A stretch of DNA of 64,000 bases from Caballeronia cordobensis. GTDB taxonomy: Bacteria; Pseudomonadota; Gammaproteobacteria; Burkholderiales; Burkholderiaceae. Each line of letters begins with the position of its first letter. Positions within the stretch are counted from its first letter, which is position 1. The notes below the pieces were generated by a model, which was not told the DNA's origin, searched no databases, and worked only from the letters and a program-made list of their open reading frames with translations. Below, piece after piece: positions 52,556 to 64,000 of this stretch. The stretch spans positions 62,001 through 126,000 of the forward strand of contig NZ_FCNY02000003.1 of assembly GCF_001544575.2 (NCBI RefSeq), written 5' to 3'. A program made the translations under genes and the position numbers.

Positions 52556-53787
52556 TGTCGAACGTGGCGATCATCGGCGCGGGGTTCATCGGCATGGCGA
52601 GCGCGGCCTGGCTCATGCGCGACGGTCACGCCGTCACGCTGCTCGATCCGTCGGGCGTGGCGCAGGGCGCGTCGTTCGGCAATGCGGGCACGTTCGCGCC
52701 TTACGGCTGCGTGCCGGTGAACAACCCTTCCGTGTTCCGCGATATCCCGCGCTTTCTGCTCTCGAACGACAGCCCGTTCAGATTGCGCTGGCGCTATCTG
52801 CCGCAACTCGCGCCGTGGCTCGCGCGCTTTCTGATGAGTTCGCGGCGCGCGAATTACGAAGCGAGCGCGAAGGCGCTGGCGGCGCTGTTGTCGCGTGCGC
52901 AGGAAGGCTATGCGCCTTTGCTCGCCGATGACGGTTTGCAGCGCTTTATCCGGCCGCGCGAATGCTTGTATCTCTATTCGAGCGCGGCGTCGTTCGATGC
53001 GGCGCGCGATTCGCTCGCGTTGCGCGAACGGCTCGGCGTGGGCTTCGATGTGCTCGATAGCGGCGCGATCCGCGAACTGGAGCCACGGCTTGCGCCGATC
53101 TTCGAGCGCGGCGTGCTGTTTCGCGATAGCTGGCATTTCAGCGATCCGGCCGCGTTTCTTCAGGCTTTATACGAACGTCTTGCCGCGCAAGGCGCGCGTC
53201 TCGAACGCGTGAAAGTGGATGCGATCGAGCCGAACGCGCAAGGCGTGTCGTTGCGCATGAACGGCGAGGCGCGCCGCTTCGATCATGTCGTCGTCGCGAC
53301 GGGCGCGCGTTCACGCACGTTCGCGCATCAATGCGGCGACGACGTGCCGCTCGATACCGAACGCGGCTATCACGTGCGCTATGCCTCGGCATCGGGTTTG
53401 ATATCGCGGCCATGCGGCTGGGCGGAACGCGGCTTCTACATGACGCCGATGAGCGACGGCATTCGCGTCGCGGGCACCGTCGAGCTCGCCGGCTTTACGG
53501 AAGCGCGCAATCGCGCGCTGCTCGATCTCGTCACGGTGTCGTCGAAGCGCGCGTTGCCCGCGCTCGGCACGCCGGATCGCGAATGGCTCGGCTTTCGCCC
53601 CACGCTGCCCGATGGCGTGCCGGTGATCGGCGCGGCGAAGACGAGCGAGCGCGTGATTTACGCGTTTGGACATCAGCATCTGGGTTTGACGCTCGCGGGC
53701 GTGAGCGGGCGCATCGTGGCCGATCTGGTCGCACGGCGCGCACCGCCGGTCGATCTCGCGAGTTATCGCGCGTCGCGTTTTCACTGA
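52555..53787 (+). CDS. FAD-dependent amine/D-amino-acid oxidoreductase (DadA/DAO family)
   Basis: 410 residues from the ATG at 52555 sharing one base with the permease stop. N-terminal FAD loop NVAIIGAGFIGMASA; substrate-binding and C-terminal FAD segments (RPTLPDGVPVIGAAK and HQHLGLTLAGVSGRIVADLV) are those of DadA-like dehydrogenases. It would oxidise a D-amino acid or a secondary amine, passing electrons to quinone or oxygen. Its place before EutBC raises the chance that it frees ethanolamine from an N-substituted precursor (speculative). Confidence 0.85.
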   Translation: MSNVAIIGAGFIGMASAAWLMRDGHAVTLLDPSGVAQGASFGNAGTFAPYGCVPVNNPSVFRDIPRFLLSNDSPFRLRWRYLPQLAPWLARFLMSSRRANYEASAKALAALLSRAQEGYAPLLADDGLQRFIRPRECLYLYSSAASFDAARDSLALRERLGVGFDVLDSGAIRELEPRLAPIFERGVLFRDSWHFSDPAAFLQALYERLAAQGARLERVKVDAIEPNAQGVSLRMNGEARRFDHVVVATGARSRTFAHQCGDDVPLDTERGYHVRYASASGLISRPCGWAERGFYMTPMSDGIRVAGTVELAGFTEARNRALLDLVTVSSKRALPALGTPDREWLGFRPTLPDGVPVIGAAKTSERVIYAFGHQHLGLTLAGVSGRIVADLVARRAPPVDLASYRASRFH

Positions 53788-53798
53788 GGAGCATGAAC

Positions 53799-54950
53799 AT
53801 GAACCGTCGCATCTTTCTTTCAGGCATCGCCGCGAGCATGCTGGCCGCGTACGTGCCGATGTCGTGGGCCGCGGAACCCGAAACCGTCAAGATCGCGTTC
53901 GTTGGACCGTTGACGGGACCGGTCGCGCGCGTCGGCAAGGACTTGCAGTACGGCGCGCAACTCGCGATCGATGAAGAGAACGCGAAGCATCCGACCGTCG
54001 GCGGCAAGCCCGTCAAGTTCGAGCTGGAGGTCTACGACGATCAGGCCGATCCGCGCACGGCGATCCAGGTCGCGCAAAAGGCCGTGGACAGCGGCGTCGT
54101 CGGCGTGATCGGGCATTACAACTCGGGATGCAGCATTCCGGCGTCCGCCGTGTATCACCAGGCGAATGTCGCGATGATCACGCCCGGCTCGACCAATCCG
54201 CAACTCACGAAGCAGGGCTTCAAGAACGTGTTCCGCACGATGGGCCACGACGGTGTGGGCGGCGTGGTCGCGGGGCGCTTCGTGGTCGAGCAGATGAAGC
54301 CCAAGCGCATCGGCATCATCGACGATCGCACGGCCTTCGGGCAAGGCCTCGCCGATGCGTTCGAAAAGGGCGTGAAGGAAGCGAACGGCAAGGTCGTCGC
54401 GCGCGAGTACACGAACGACAAGGCGGTCGATTTCCGCGCGATCCTCACGACGATGAAGAGCCAGAACGTCGATCTGCTCTTCTTCGGCGGCCTCGATGAA
54501 CAGGGCGCGATGCTCGTCAAGCAGATGCGTTCGCTCGGCATGACGACGCAGCTTTTTGGCGCGGGCGCGCTGAAGAGCAATGCGTTCCTGACAATCGCGG
54601 GCACCTCGGGCAACGGCACGCAGGATCTCGAACCCGGCCCCGCGCTCGACAAGCTGCCTTCCGCGCAAGCGTTCGGCAAGCGCTACAAGGCGCGATTCAA
54701 TCAGGATGTCGAACTATATGCGCCGTTCGCCTACGATGCCACGCTCGCGATGATCAAGGCGATCCACGACGCGAACTCGCTCGATCGCGGCAAGATCGTG
54801 GAGGCGCTCGCGAAGGTCGACGTGACGGGCGTGACGGGCCGGATATCGTTCGATCCGTACGGCGATCTGATCAAGCCGCCCTATACGCTCTTTCAGGTCG
54901 AGCAGGGACAATGGAAGAGCCTGAAAACGGTGGGCGGAAGCGGCGTATGA
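53799..54950 (+). CDS. ABC transporter substrate-binding protein (branched-chain amino acid type)
   Basis: 383 residues. The ATG at 53799 is chosen over 53793 because GAGGA at 53786-53790 is better spaced from it. Signal peptide ~1-26 (SWAAE). Periplasmic binding protein type 1 fold (KIAFVGPLTGPVARVGKDLQYGA; GVIGHYNSGCSIPAS; YDATLAMIKAIHDANS). No permease or ATPase genes accompany it, so it is orphaned and must use a transporter encoded elsewhere, or acts as a sensor. Stop overlaps the eutB ATG. Confidence 0.88.
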   Translation: MNRRIFLSGIAASMLAAYVPMSWAAEPETVKIAFVGPLTGPVARVGKDLQYGAQLAIDEENAKHPTVGGKPVKFELEVYDDQADPRTAIQVAQKAVDSGVVGVIGHYNSGCSIPASAVYHQANVAMITPGSTNPQLTKQGFKNVFRTMGHDGVGGVVAGRFVVEQMKPKRIGIIDDRTAFGQGLADAFEKGVKEANGKVVAREYTNDKAVDFRAILTTMKSQNVDLLFFGGLDEQGAMLVKQMRSLGMTTQLFGAGALKSNAFLTIAGTSGNGTQDLEPGPALDKLPSAQAFGKRYKARFNQDVELYAPFAYDATLAMIKAIHDANSLDRGKIVEALAKVDVTGVTGRISFDPYGDLIKPPYTLFQVEQGQWKSLKTVGGSGV

Positions 54951-56326
54951 GTTACAGGGAAAGCGCCGGCGTTCGCACGTACCGCTTCGACGATCTGAAG
55001 ACGCTGCTTGCAAAAGCCAGTCCGAAGCGTTCGGGCGACGAACTCGCGGGCGTCGCCGCTGAAACCGAAGAAGAGCGCGCGGTGGCGAAGATGGCGCTGG
55101 CCGCCGTGCCGCTGCGCGCCTTTCTCGATGAAGCGTTGATTCCGTATGAAGACGATGAAGTCACACGCCTCATCATCGACGAGCATTCGCAGGACGCATT
55201 CGCCGCCGTGTCGCATCTCACGGTCGGCGAGTTCCGCGAATGGCTGCTCGCCGATTCGACCGATACCGCCGCGCTCGTCGCGGTATCGGAAGGATTGACG
55301 CCCGAGATGGCCGCGGCCGTGTCCAAGCTGATGCGCAATCAGGATCTCATCCTCGCCGCGAAGAAGCGGCCGGTGGTCACGCGCTTTCGGAATACCGTGG
55401 GCTTGCCGGGACATCTGTCGGTGCGCCTGCAACCGAACCATCCCACGGACGATGTGCAGGGCATTGCCGCGTCGATGATCGACGGCCTCATGTACGGCTG
55501 CGGCGACGCGATGATCGGCATCAATCCCGCATCGGACTCGCCGCAGGCCATCGGCAAGCTGCTCGCGATGATGGACGCATTCCGCGAACGCTACGACGTG
55601 CCGACGCAAACCTGCGTGCTCACGCACGTGACGAACACGCTCGCGGCGATCGAGCAGGGCGCGCCCGTCGATCTCGTGTTTCAGTCGATCGCGGGCACGG
55701 AGCGCGCGAATGCGTCGTTCGGCATATCGCTCGCGCTGTTGCAGGAAGCGTATGACGCGGGCTTGTCGCTCGGGCGCGGGACCATCGGCCATAACCTGAT
55801 GTACTTCGAAACGGGGCAGGGCAGCGCGTTGTCGGCGAATGCGCATCATGGCGTCGATCAGCAGACTTGCGAGGCGCGCGCGTATGCGGTGGCGCGCAAG
55901 TTCGATCCGTTTCTCGTGAACACGGTGGTGGGTTTCATCGGCCCGGAATATCTCTACGATGGCAAGCAGATCATTCGCGCCGGGCTCGAAGATCATTTTT
56001 GCGCGAAGCTGCTCGGCGTGCCGATGGGTTGCGACGTCTGCTATACGAACCACGCCGAAGCCGATCAGGACGACATGGACACCCTGCTGACCCTGCTCGG
56101 CGCGGCGAACGTGAACTTCATCATGGGCGTGCCCGGCGCAGACGATGTGATGCTGAACTATCAGAGCACGTCGTTTCATGACGCGCTGTATGTGCGCGAC
56201 GTGCTGGGGCTCAAGCGCGCACCGGAGTTCGAAGCATGGTTGCGCGCGATTCAGATCACGAATGCGCAAGGCATGCTTCGAGAACAGACGCAATGGCCCG
56301 CGCTCATCGACTGGATGAGGGCGTGA
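54947..56326 (+). CDS. eutB: Ethanolamine ammonia-lyase large subunit
   Basis: 459 residues, ATG at 54947 in the previous stop (ATGA). Conserved EutB blocks include LQPNHPTDDVQGIAASM, YGCGDAMIGINPASDS, QSIAGTERANASFG and TCEARAYAVARKFDPFLVNTVVGFIGPEYL. With EutC and adenosylcobalamin it converts ethanolamine to acetaldehyde and ammonia. No microcompartment shell genes (eutS/M/N/L/K) are present, the usual situation in Burkholderiales, so acetaldehyde is released in the cytoplasm. Confidence 0.96.
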   Translation: MSYRESAGVRTYRFDDLKTLLAKASPKRSGDELAGVAAETEEERAVAKMALAAVPLRAFLDEALIPYEDDEVTRLIIDEHSQDAFAAVSHLTVGEFREWLLADSTDTAALVAVSEGLTPEMAAAVSKLMRNQDLILAAKKRPVVTRFRNTVGLPGHLSVRLQPNHPTDDVQGIAASMIDGLMYGCGDAMIGINPASDSPQAIGKLLAMMDAFRERYDVPTQTCVLTHVTNTLAAIEQGAPVDLVFQSIAGTERANASFGISLALLQEAYDAGLSLGRGTIGHNLMYFETGQGSALSANAHHGVDQQTCEARAYAVARKFDPFLVNTVVGFIGPEYLYDGKQIIRAGLEDHFCAKLLGVPMGCDVCYTNHAEADQDDMDTLLTLLGAANVNFIMGVPGADDVMLNYQSTSFHDALYVRDVLGLKRAPEFEAWLRAIQITNAQGMLREQTQWPALIDWMRA

Positions 56327-57093
56327 TGAGCGTGAACCCGAATCGATGGGAAGCGCTGCGCCGCTTCACGGATGCGCGCATCGCACTGGGGCGCGCGGGC
56401 AGCAGCGTGCCGACCGGACCGTTGCTCGCGTTCACGCTCGCGCATGCGCAGGCGCGCGACGCGGTGCATCGTCCGCTCGATGCCGATGCGTTGCAGGACG
56501 AACTGCGATCGAAGGGATATGCAAGCGTCGCGGTGCATAGCGCCGCGCCCGCGCGCGATGTCTATCTGCGGCGTCCCGATCTCGGGCGCAGCTTGAGCGA
56601 GGACAGCGCAACGCGCCTCGAAGCGCATGCGAAAAACGCGGACCTCGTGTTCGTCATCGCCGATGGACTGTCGTCCAGTGCGGCGGCAACGCATGCGATA
56701 CCGCTCATCGAAAGGACGATCGCACGGCTCGACGGATGGCGCATCGGTCCCGTCGTCGTGGCGACGCAGGCGCGCGTTGCGCTCGGCGATGGCATCGGCG
56801 CGATATTGAAGGCGCATCTCGTCGCGATGCTGATCGGCGAAAGACCGGGACTGAGCTCGCCCGCGAATCTCGGCGTCTATGTCACATACCATCCCGTGCC
56901 AGGCCGCAGCGATGCAGAGCGCAACTGCATATCGAACGTGCGGCCTGAAGGACTTGCTTACGATGCCGCGGCGTTCAAGCTCGCCTGGCTGCTGGGCGAA
57001 GCGCGCACGCGAAAGCTGACGGGCGTCAGTCTCAAGGATGACAGCACGGTTGCGCTGTCGCAGCGAACGGTCGATCGTCTATCGGGTGAATAG
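56326..57093 (+). CDS. eutC: Ethanolamine ammonia-lyase small subunit
   Basis: 255 residues from the ATG at 56326, overlapping the eutB stop (TGATG). EutC blocks are intact: TDARIALGRAGSSVPT, HAQARDAVH, DLVFVIADGLSSSAA, NLGVYVTYHPVPGRSDAERNCISN. The small subunit completes the cobalamin-binding cleft of the heterooligomer. No reactivase eutA or cobalamin adenosyltransferase gene is found nearby. Confidence 0.95.
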   Translation: MSVNPNRWEALRRFTDARIALGRAGSSVPTGPLLAFTLAHAQARDAVHRPLDADALQDELRSKGYASVAVHSAAPARDVYLRRPDLGRSLSEDSATRLEAHAKNADLVFVIADGLSSSAAATHAIPLIERTIARLDGWRIGPVVVATQARVALGDGIGAILKAHLVAMLIGERPGLSSPANLGVYVTYHPVPGRSDAERNCISNVRPEGLAYDAAAFKLAWLLGEARTRKLTGVSLKDDSTVALSQRTVDRLSGE

Positions 57094-57344
57094 TCTGCCT
57101 CGATGCTTGGCGTAAACCCCGCCCCAATAAACTGGCGCACGTAAGAAAAGGGTAAGCGGACGCTTTTACCTTAGTCTCCAGCGCATCGAAAGCAAAACTC
57201 GCCTCGAAACGCATGCGCGAGAGCATCGCGTGATCTCCCCGCTTGGGGGATTCCTTACTTCTTATGGTTCGCCGAACGTTCGCGCATCGGGCGGGAACGC
57301 GCGCCTTCGCACGCAGAGAAAAGACCTTCATGCAGGAGACGGAA

Positions 57345-57650
57345 ATGGATCTCAGGATCGTGGAAAAAATCAAGTCGAGCGCCACGTATGGCGAACTGGT
57401 GCGAAAACGCTCGAAGCTCGGCTGGACGCTGACGGCGCTCGTGCTGATCGTGTACTACGGCTACGTGCTGCTGATCGCGTTCGACAAGGATCTGCTCGCC
57501 TCGAAAATCGGTTCGGGCGTGATGACCTGGGGCATGCCGATCGGCCTGTTCGTGATCGTCTTCACGGTCGTCATCACCGGGCTTTACGTGCGGCATGCTA
57601 ACAGCACGTACGACGAACTCACCGACAAGATCAAGCGGGAGGCCGCATGA
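57345..57650 (+). CDS. DUF485 membrane protein, partner of ActP
   Basis: 101 residues from the ATG at 57345 with AGGAG at 57334-57338; the ATG at 57330 has no such site. Two membrane helices (~29-50 and ~68-88) with the DUF485 sequences [13 protein letters not shown] and [10 protein letters not shown]. Almost always encoded just before acetate permease genes, as here (ATGA overlap). Upstream, 57094-57344, a short hairpin TCCCC-GCTTG-GGGGA (57236-57250) might end the eut transcript or fold in the leader. Confidence 0.9.
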   Translation: MDLRIVEKIKSSATYGELVRKRSKLGWTLTALVLIVYYGYVLLIAFDKDLLASKIGSGVMTWGMPIGLFVIVFTVVITGLYVRHANSTYDELTDKIKREAA

Positions 57651-59308
57651 AGGCACAACGTCATCTCGCGGCGGGCGCGCTTTTCGCGGCGTCCGCCAGT
57701 GCTTTTGCAGCGGGCGGCGATCTCGGTCAGGCCGTCAAGCAGGCGACCAACTGGACGGCGATCTGCATGTTTATCGCGTTCGTCATCGCTACGCTCTTCA
57801 TCACCAAATGGGCGGCGAAGAAAACGCGCTCGGCGGCGGACTTCTACACGGCGGGCGGCGGCATCACCGGCTTTCAGAACGGGCTCGCGATCGCGGGCGA
57901 TTTCATGTCGGCGGCGTCGTTTCTCGGCATCTCGGCGGCGGTCTACAGCAATGGCTATGACGGCCTGATCTATTCGATCGGCTTTCTCGTCGGCTGGCCG
58001 ATCATCACGTTCCTGATGGCGGAGCGCCTGCGCAATCTCGGCCGCTTCACCTTCGCGGACGTCGCCGCGTACCGCTTCAAGCAGACGCCGATCCGCGCCT
58101 TCGCGGCCTCGGGCACGCTCGTCGTGGTGGCGTTCTATCTCATCGCGCAGATGGTCGGCGCGGGACAGCTCATCAAGCTGCTGTTCGGCCTCGAATACTG
58201 GATCGCGGTGGTCATCGTCGGCGCGCTGATGATGGTGTACGTGCTCTTCGGCGGCATGACGGCGACGACGTGGGTGCAGATCATCAAGGCGTGCCTGTTG
58301 CTCGCCGGCGCGTCGTTCATGGCCTTCATGGTGATGTGGCAGTTCAACTTCAGCCCCGAGGCGCTGTTCGCGAAGGCCGTGGACGTGCACGAGAAGAAAG
58401 AATCGATCATGGGCCCGGGCAACTTCATCAAGGACCCGATCTCGGCGATCTCCTTCGGCATCGCGCTGATGTTCGGCACGGCGGGCCTGCCGCACATCCT
58501 GATGCGCTTCTTTACCGTGCCCAACGCGAAGGAAGCGCGCAAGTCGGTGTTCTGGGCGACGACGTGGATCGGCTACTTCTACATCCTCACGTTCATCATC
58601 GGCTTCGGCGCGATCGTGCTGGTGAGCACGAACCCGGTCTTCAAGGACGCGGGTGGCAAGCTGCTCGGCGGCACCAACATGGCGGCGGTGCATCTTGCGA
58701 GCGCGGTTGGCGGCAACGTGTTCCTCGGCTTCATCTCGGCGGTCGCGTTCGCCACGATTCTCGCGGTCGTTGCGGGTCTTACGCTCGCGGGTGCGTCGGC
58801 GGTGTCGCACGATCTGTACGCCACCGTGTTCAAGAAGGGCAAGGCATCGAGCAAGAGCGAACTGAAAGTCTCGCGCGTGACGACGATCGTGCTCGGCATC
58901 GTCGCGGTCGTGCTCGGCATCGTGTTCGAGAAGCAGAACATCGCGTTCATGGTGTCGCTCGCGTTCGCGGTGGCGGCGTCGGCCAACTTCCCGGTGCTCT
59001 TCATGTCCGTGTTGTGGCGCGGCTGCACGACGCGCGGCGCGGCGGTCGGCGGTTTCCTCGGCCTGCTTTCCGCGGTCGTGATGACGGTGCTGTCGAAGGC
59101 CGTGTGGGTGGACGTGTTCCACTACGCGAGTGCGCCGTTCCCGTATGCCTCGCCCGCGCTCTTCTCGATGGCGATCGGCTTCATCGGCATCTGGCTCTTC
59201 TCGGTGACGGACCGGTCGGCGCGCGCGCGTATCGATCAGGCCGGCTTCGAGGCGCAGACGGTGCGCTCCGAAACGGGCATCGGCGCGGTGGAGGGCGCGA
59301 GCCATTGA
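57647..59308 (+). CDS. actP: Cation/acetate symporter ActP
   Basis: 553 residues, ATG at 57647 overlapping the DUF485 stop. Cleavable-looking N-terminus ([14 protein letters not shown]), then about thirteen helices of the sodium:solute symporter family ([29 protein letters not shown] is the first conserved block). It takes up acetate and related short carboxylates with Na+ or H+. Acetate is the expected end product of ethanolamine breakdown, so it would recapture leaked acetate. Confidence 0.95.
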   Translation: MKAQRHLAAGALFAASASAFAAGGDLGQAVKQATNWTAICMFIAFVIATLFITKWAAKKTRSAADFYTAGGGITGFQNGLAIAGDFMSAASFLGISAAVYSNGYDGLIYSIGFLVGWPIITFLMAERLRNLGRFTFADVAAYRFKQTPIRAFAASGTLVVVAFYLIAQMVGAGQLIKLLFGLEYWIAVVIVGALMMVYVLFGGMTATTWVQIIKACLLLAGASFMAFMVMWQFNFSPEALFAKAVDVHEKKESIMGPGNFIKDPISAISFGIALMFGTAGLPHILMRFFTVPNAKEARKSVFWATTWIGYFYILTFIIGFGAIVLVSTNPVFKDAGGKLLGGTNMAAVHLASAVGGNVFLGFISAVAFATILAVVAGLTLAGASAVSHDLYATVFKKGKASSKSELKVSRVTTIVLGIVAVVLGIVFEKQNIAFMVSLAFAVAASANFPVLFMSVLWRGCTTRGAAVGGFLGLLSAVVMTVLSKAVWVDVFHYASAPFPYASPALFSMAIGFIGIWLFSVTDRSARARIDQAGFEAQTVRSETGIGAVEGASH

Positions 59309-59317
59309 TGTGATGGC

Positions 59318-59340
59318 GGCGGCGCGCCCGATGCGCCGCC
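59318..59340 (+). terminator. Terminator-like hairpin after actP
   Basis: GGCGGCGC (59318-59325), loop GCCCGAT, GCGCCGCC (59333-59340): a perfect 8-base GC stem nine bases after the actP stop. No T-tract follows, so termination may be Rho-assisted. It separates actP from the aldehyde dehydrogenase gene. Further on, GCACGGAGC is repeated at 59442-59450 and 59458-59466; the second copy provides the next gene's ribosome site. Confidence 0.55.
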
Positions 59341-59471
59341 GGAATCATCGCCGATACGACATGCCGCAGCACTGATACGACAGCGCAGCCCTGCGTTATC
59401 GAATGGCCCGGAAAATGCGTTAAGCTCGATGCAAACGGAATGCACGGAGCATCAAACGCACGGAGCGAGCC

Positions 59472-60929
59472 ATGAAACTGCAGTGCCCGAGTCTTTTCGA
59501 GCAATCGGCGTATATCGGCGGCGCGTGGGTGGATAACACGTCGCTGCCGCGCGTGCCCGTCACGAATCCTTCGACGGGCGAGACGCTCGGCACCGTACCG
59601 CAGGTGACGCCGGAGCAGGTGAGCGAAGCGATCGAATGCGCGAACGCGGCCCTGCAGGACTGGCGAAGCTGGAGCAGCCGCGAGCGGGCTTCGGTGCTGC
59701 GGGAGTGGGGGCGGCTCGTCGAACTTCATCGCGACGATCTCGCCATCATTCTTTGCTGCGAACAAGGCAAGCCGCTTCACGAAGCGCGCTCCGAAATCAC
59801 GCAGGCCGCGAATTACCTCGACTGGTTCGCCGAAGAAGCGCGGCGCATCTACGGCGACAACATTCCCGCGCCACGGCGCAATCAACGTATTCGCGTGCTG
59901 CATCAGCCCATCGGCGTGTGCGGCGCGATCACGTCATGGACCTTTCCCTCGTCGATGGTCGCGCGGCGCGTCGGCGCGGCGCTCGCGGCGGGCTGCACGG
60001 TCATTCATCATCCCGATCCGCAGACGCCTTTTTCGGCGCTCGCGCTGTGCGTGCTCGGCGAAAACGCCGGTTTGCCGCGCGGCGTGCTCTCCGTGCTGAC
60101 GGGCGCGGACGAGCCGGTCAGAAGCACGCTGCTCGCGAGTCCCGAGGTGCGGAAGGTGTCGTTCACCGGCTCCATCGACGAAGGCAAGCGGCTCATGACC
60201 TTGTGCGCGCCCACGGTCAAGAAGATGTCGCTCGAACTGGGCGCGAACTGTCCTTTCATCGTGTTCGGCGACGCCGATATCGATCTCGCCGTCAAAGGCG
60301 CGCTCGATGCGCGTTTTCGTCACTCCGGCCAGGCAGCGATGTGCGCGAACCGCTTCTTCGTGCATGAGGACGTGTATGAAATCTTCGTCGCGAAATTGGT
60401 CTCGCGCGTCGCGTTGCTCAAGGTAAGCGACGGGCTGGACGAAGGCGCGCAGATCGGGCCGCTCATCAGCGAGGCGGCGGTGACGCACATGGAAAACCTC
60501 GTCGATGAAGCGGTGAAACTCGGCGCGACGGTCGCGGCGGGCGGCGCGCGCGTCGCGCCCGGCTCGCATTTTTTCAGGCCGACGGTGCTGACGGACGTCG
60601 ATCCGTCGATGAGCGTGTGCGGCGACGAAGTGCTCGGCCCGGTCGCGAGCGTGCTCCGCTTCAGGGACGAGGACGACGTCATCACGCTCGCGAACGACAC
60701 GCGCACGGGGCTTGCGGCTTACTTCTATACAGCAGATATCAGCCGCGCGTTCAGGGTGATGGAGGCGCTGGAATGCGGCGTCGTCGGCGTGAACGACAGC
60801 CTCGTGTTCAACGAGGTCGCGCCGTTCGGCGGGATCAAGGAATCGGGGATGGGGAGGGAAGGCGCGTCGTCCGGCGTCGAGGAGTATCTGGAGGCGAAGT
60901 ATGTGTGTTTTGGGAATCTGGAGGGGTAG
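59472..60929 (+). CDS. GabD-like aldehyde dehydrogenase lacking the catalytic cysteine
   Basis: 485 residues, ATG at 59472 with CGGAG upstream, full family length, closest in motifs to succinate-semialdehyde dehydrogenase. Key positions are changed: the catalytic cysteine of GQTCVCANR is alanine (A289; the protein reads GQAAMCANR), the oxyanion asparagine of PWNFP is T157 (SWTFP), and the cofactor lysine of LKPA is H180 (IHHPD). The general base E255 (LELGAN) is kept. The frame is intact, so this looks like a pseudoenzyme or an enzyme with altered chemistry, rather than a decaying gene. It may bind NAD(P) or aldehyde as a sensor or partner subunit. Confidence 0.85.
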   Translation: MKLQCPSLFEQSAYIGGAWVDNTSLPRVPVTNPSTGETLGTVPQVTPEQVSEAIECANAALQDWRSWSSRERASVLREWGRLVELHRDDLAIILCCEQGKPLHEARSEITQAANYLDWFAEEARRIYGDNIPAPRRNQRIRVLHQPIGVCGAITSWTFPSSMVARRVGAALAAGCTVIHHPDPQTPFSALALCVLGENAGLPRGVLSVLTGADEPVRSTLLASPEVRKVSFTGSIDEGKRLMTLCAPTVKKMSLELGANCPFIVFGDADIDLAVKGALDARFRHSGQAAMCANRFFVHEDVYEIFVAKLVSRVALLKVSDGLDEGAQIGPLISEAAVTHMENLVDEAVKLGATVAAGGARVAPGSHFFRPTVLTDVDPSMSVCGDEVLGPVASVLRFRDEDDVITLANDTRTGLAAYFYTADISRAFRVMEALECGVVGVNDSLVFNEVAPFGGIKESGMGREGASSGVEEYLEAKYVCFGNLEG

Positions 60930-60933
60930 GCCT

Positions 60934-61380
60934 TCACTCCGGCGGCCGCACCACCAGAATCGGCAAATGACTATGCGTCAGCACCTTTTGCGTCTCGCTG
61001 CCGAGCAAAAGCCCGCGAATCCCGCCATGCCCGTGTGACGCCATCACGATGAGATCGCAATGCCGCGCTTTCGCGGCCTTGAGAATCGCTTCGTAAGGAT
61101 GCGCGCCGGTGGGCGCTTCGGTATCGCAATCCACACCGCCCTCGGTGGCGATCGCACGCACGGTCTCCAGATATTGCCCGGCGCGCTCCCGGTCGACCGA
61201 CTCGAAGTCATCCTGCGGCGCGCCCACCATCTCGGCGCTATAAACGGTCATATGAAACGGCCGCACCATATAAAGCGCGGTGATGCGCGCGCCGTTTTCC
61301 TTCGCCAGCGCAACCGCCATGCGCGCGGCCGCTTCGGATAGCGCGGAGCCATCCGTCGGAACGAGCAGATGCCTGAACAT
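60934..61380 (-). CDS. Universal stress protein, UspA family
   Basis: 148 residues, ATG at 61380, single Usp domain. Opens MFRHLLVPTDGSALS and carries the ATP-binding set DLIVMASHGHGGIRGLLLGSETQKVL (GxxG-x9-GS type). Likely an ATP-binding stress protein, perhaps linked to low oxygen or stationary phase as many Burkholderia Usps are. It is convergent with the aldehyde dehydrogenase gene, four bases apart. Confidence 0.92.
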   Translation of the reverse strand: MFRHLLVPTDGSALSEAAARMAVALAKENGARITALYMVRPFHMTVYSAEMVGAPQDDFESVDRERAGQYLETVRAIATEGGVDCDTEAPTGAHPYEAILKAAKARHCDLIVMASHGHGGIRGLLLGSETQKVLTHSHLPILVVRPPE

Positions 61381-61460
61381 GATGACGTCCTCCGGTTCTC
61401 TGGGGCGTTCATGGTTCAGTATAGGCGAGGCGTCGAGCGACCGAAACGGAATCGAAAGCT

Positions 61461-64000
<2,540 letters not shown>

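Noticed and set aside
57236..57250. Short hairpin TCCCC/GGGGA upstream of the DUF485 gene as a firm terminator or riboswitch
   Set aside because: Only a five-base stem with a mixed pyrimidine tail; not enough for a separate feature call.

Overview
The window is GC-rich, densely packed bacterial DNA of Burkholderiales type, most likely Burkholderia sensu lato (Paraburkholderia or Caballeronia). The grounds are codon use, an ornibactin-type iron-starvation sigma factor with its MbtH/transport operon, a DUF3141-pta-ackA-fabI operon, and an RND pump joined to pqiABC. The species and replicon cannot be told from the sequence. No tRNA, rRNA, CRISPR array, insertion sequence or integrase was found.

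Region by region. (1) 1-1664: the 3' end of an M23 peptidase and a membrane diguanylate cyclase. (2) 1929-9931: an iron-acquisition operon, comprising a Fur-type promoter, an OrbS-like sigma factor, its own target promoter, then mbtH, an aspartate-hydroxylase-type dioxygenase, a FhuC/FhuB-like importer, a FhuF-like reductase, a binding protein and an MFS transporter. Siderophore synthetases and an outer-membrane receptor are absent. (3) 9970-15517: an SDR with a divergent GlxA/AraC regulator, an M20 amidase, and a minus-strand quinone reductase/TauD/hydrolase operon. (4) 15546-24645: a degenerate USP-hemerythrin protein, a MalT-like regulator, a glycogen debranching enzyme, an AspT-type antiporter, D-lactate dehydrogenase and a CCC1/VIT-like membrane protein. 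(5) 24931-28724: small envelope proteins, a beta-barrel protein and an RRM-like protein. (6) 28825-37777: PPK2, SulP, then DUF3141-pta-ackA-fabI and an unknown protein. Regions 4 and 6 together look like a low-oxygen/fermentation and phosphate-energy module.

(7) 37820-39343 is a lower-GC island: an orphan Hcp gene, a DUF2778 (Tlde1-like) L,D-transpeptidase-fold effector and a four-helix membrane protein, tightly coupled. It reads as a type VI secretion effector-immunity cassette with no secretion machinery nearby and is the most interesting item here. (8) 39518-48964: one six-gene operon joining a tripartite RND efflux pump to PqiABC, with stop/start overlaps at most junctions. (9) 49405-60929: a MocR regulator, a divergent amino-acid/amine permease, a FAD oxidoreductase, an orphan ABC binding protein and ethanolamine ammonia-lyase EutBC, then DUF485/ActP acetate transport and a GabD-like aldehyde dehydrogenase that has lost its catalytic cysteine. 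(10) 60934-64000: a universal stress protein and the 3' part of a large glucosidase.

All calls come from reading the sequence and remembered family motifs. No database search was run.
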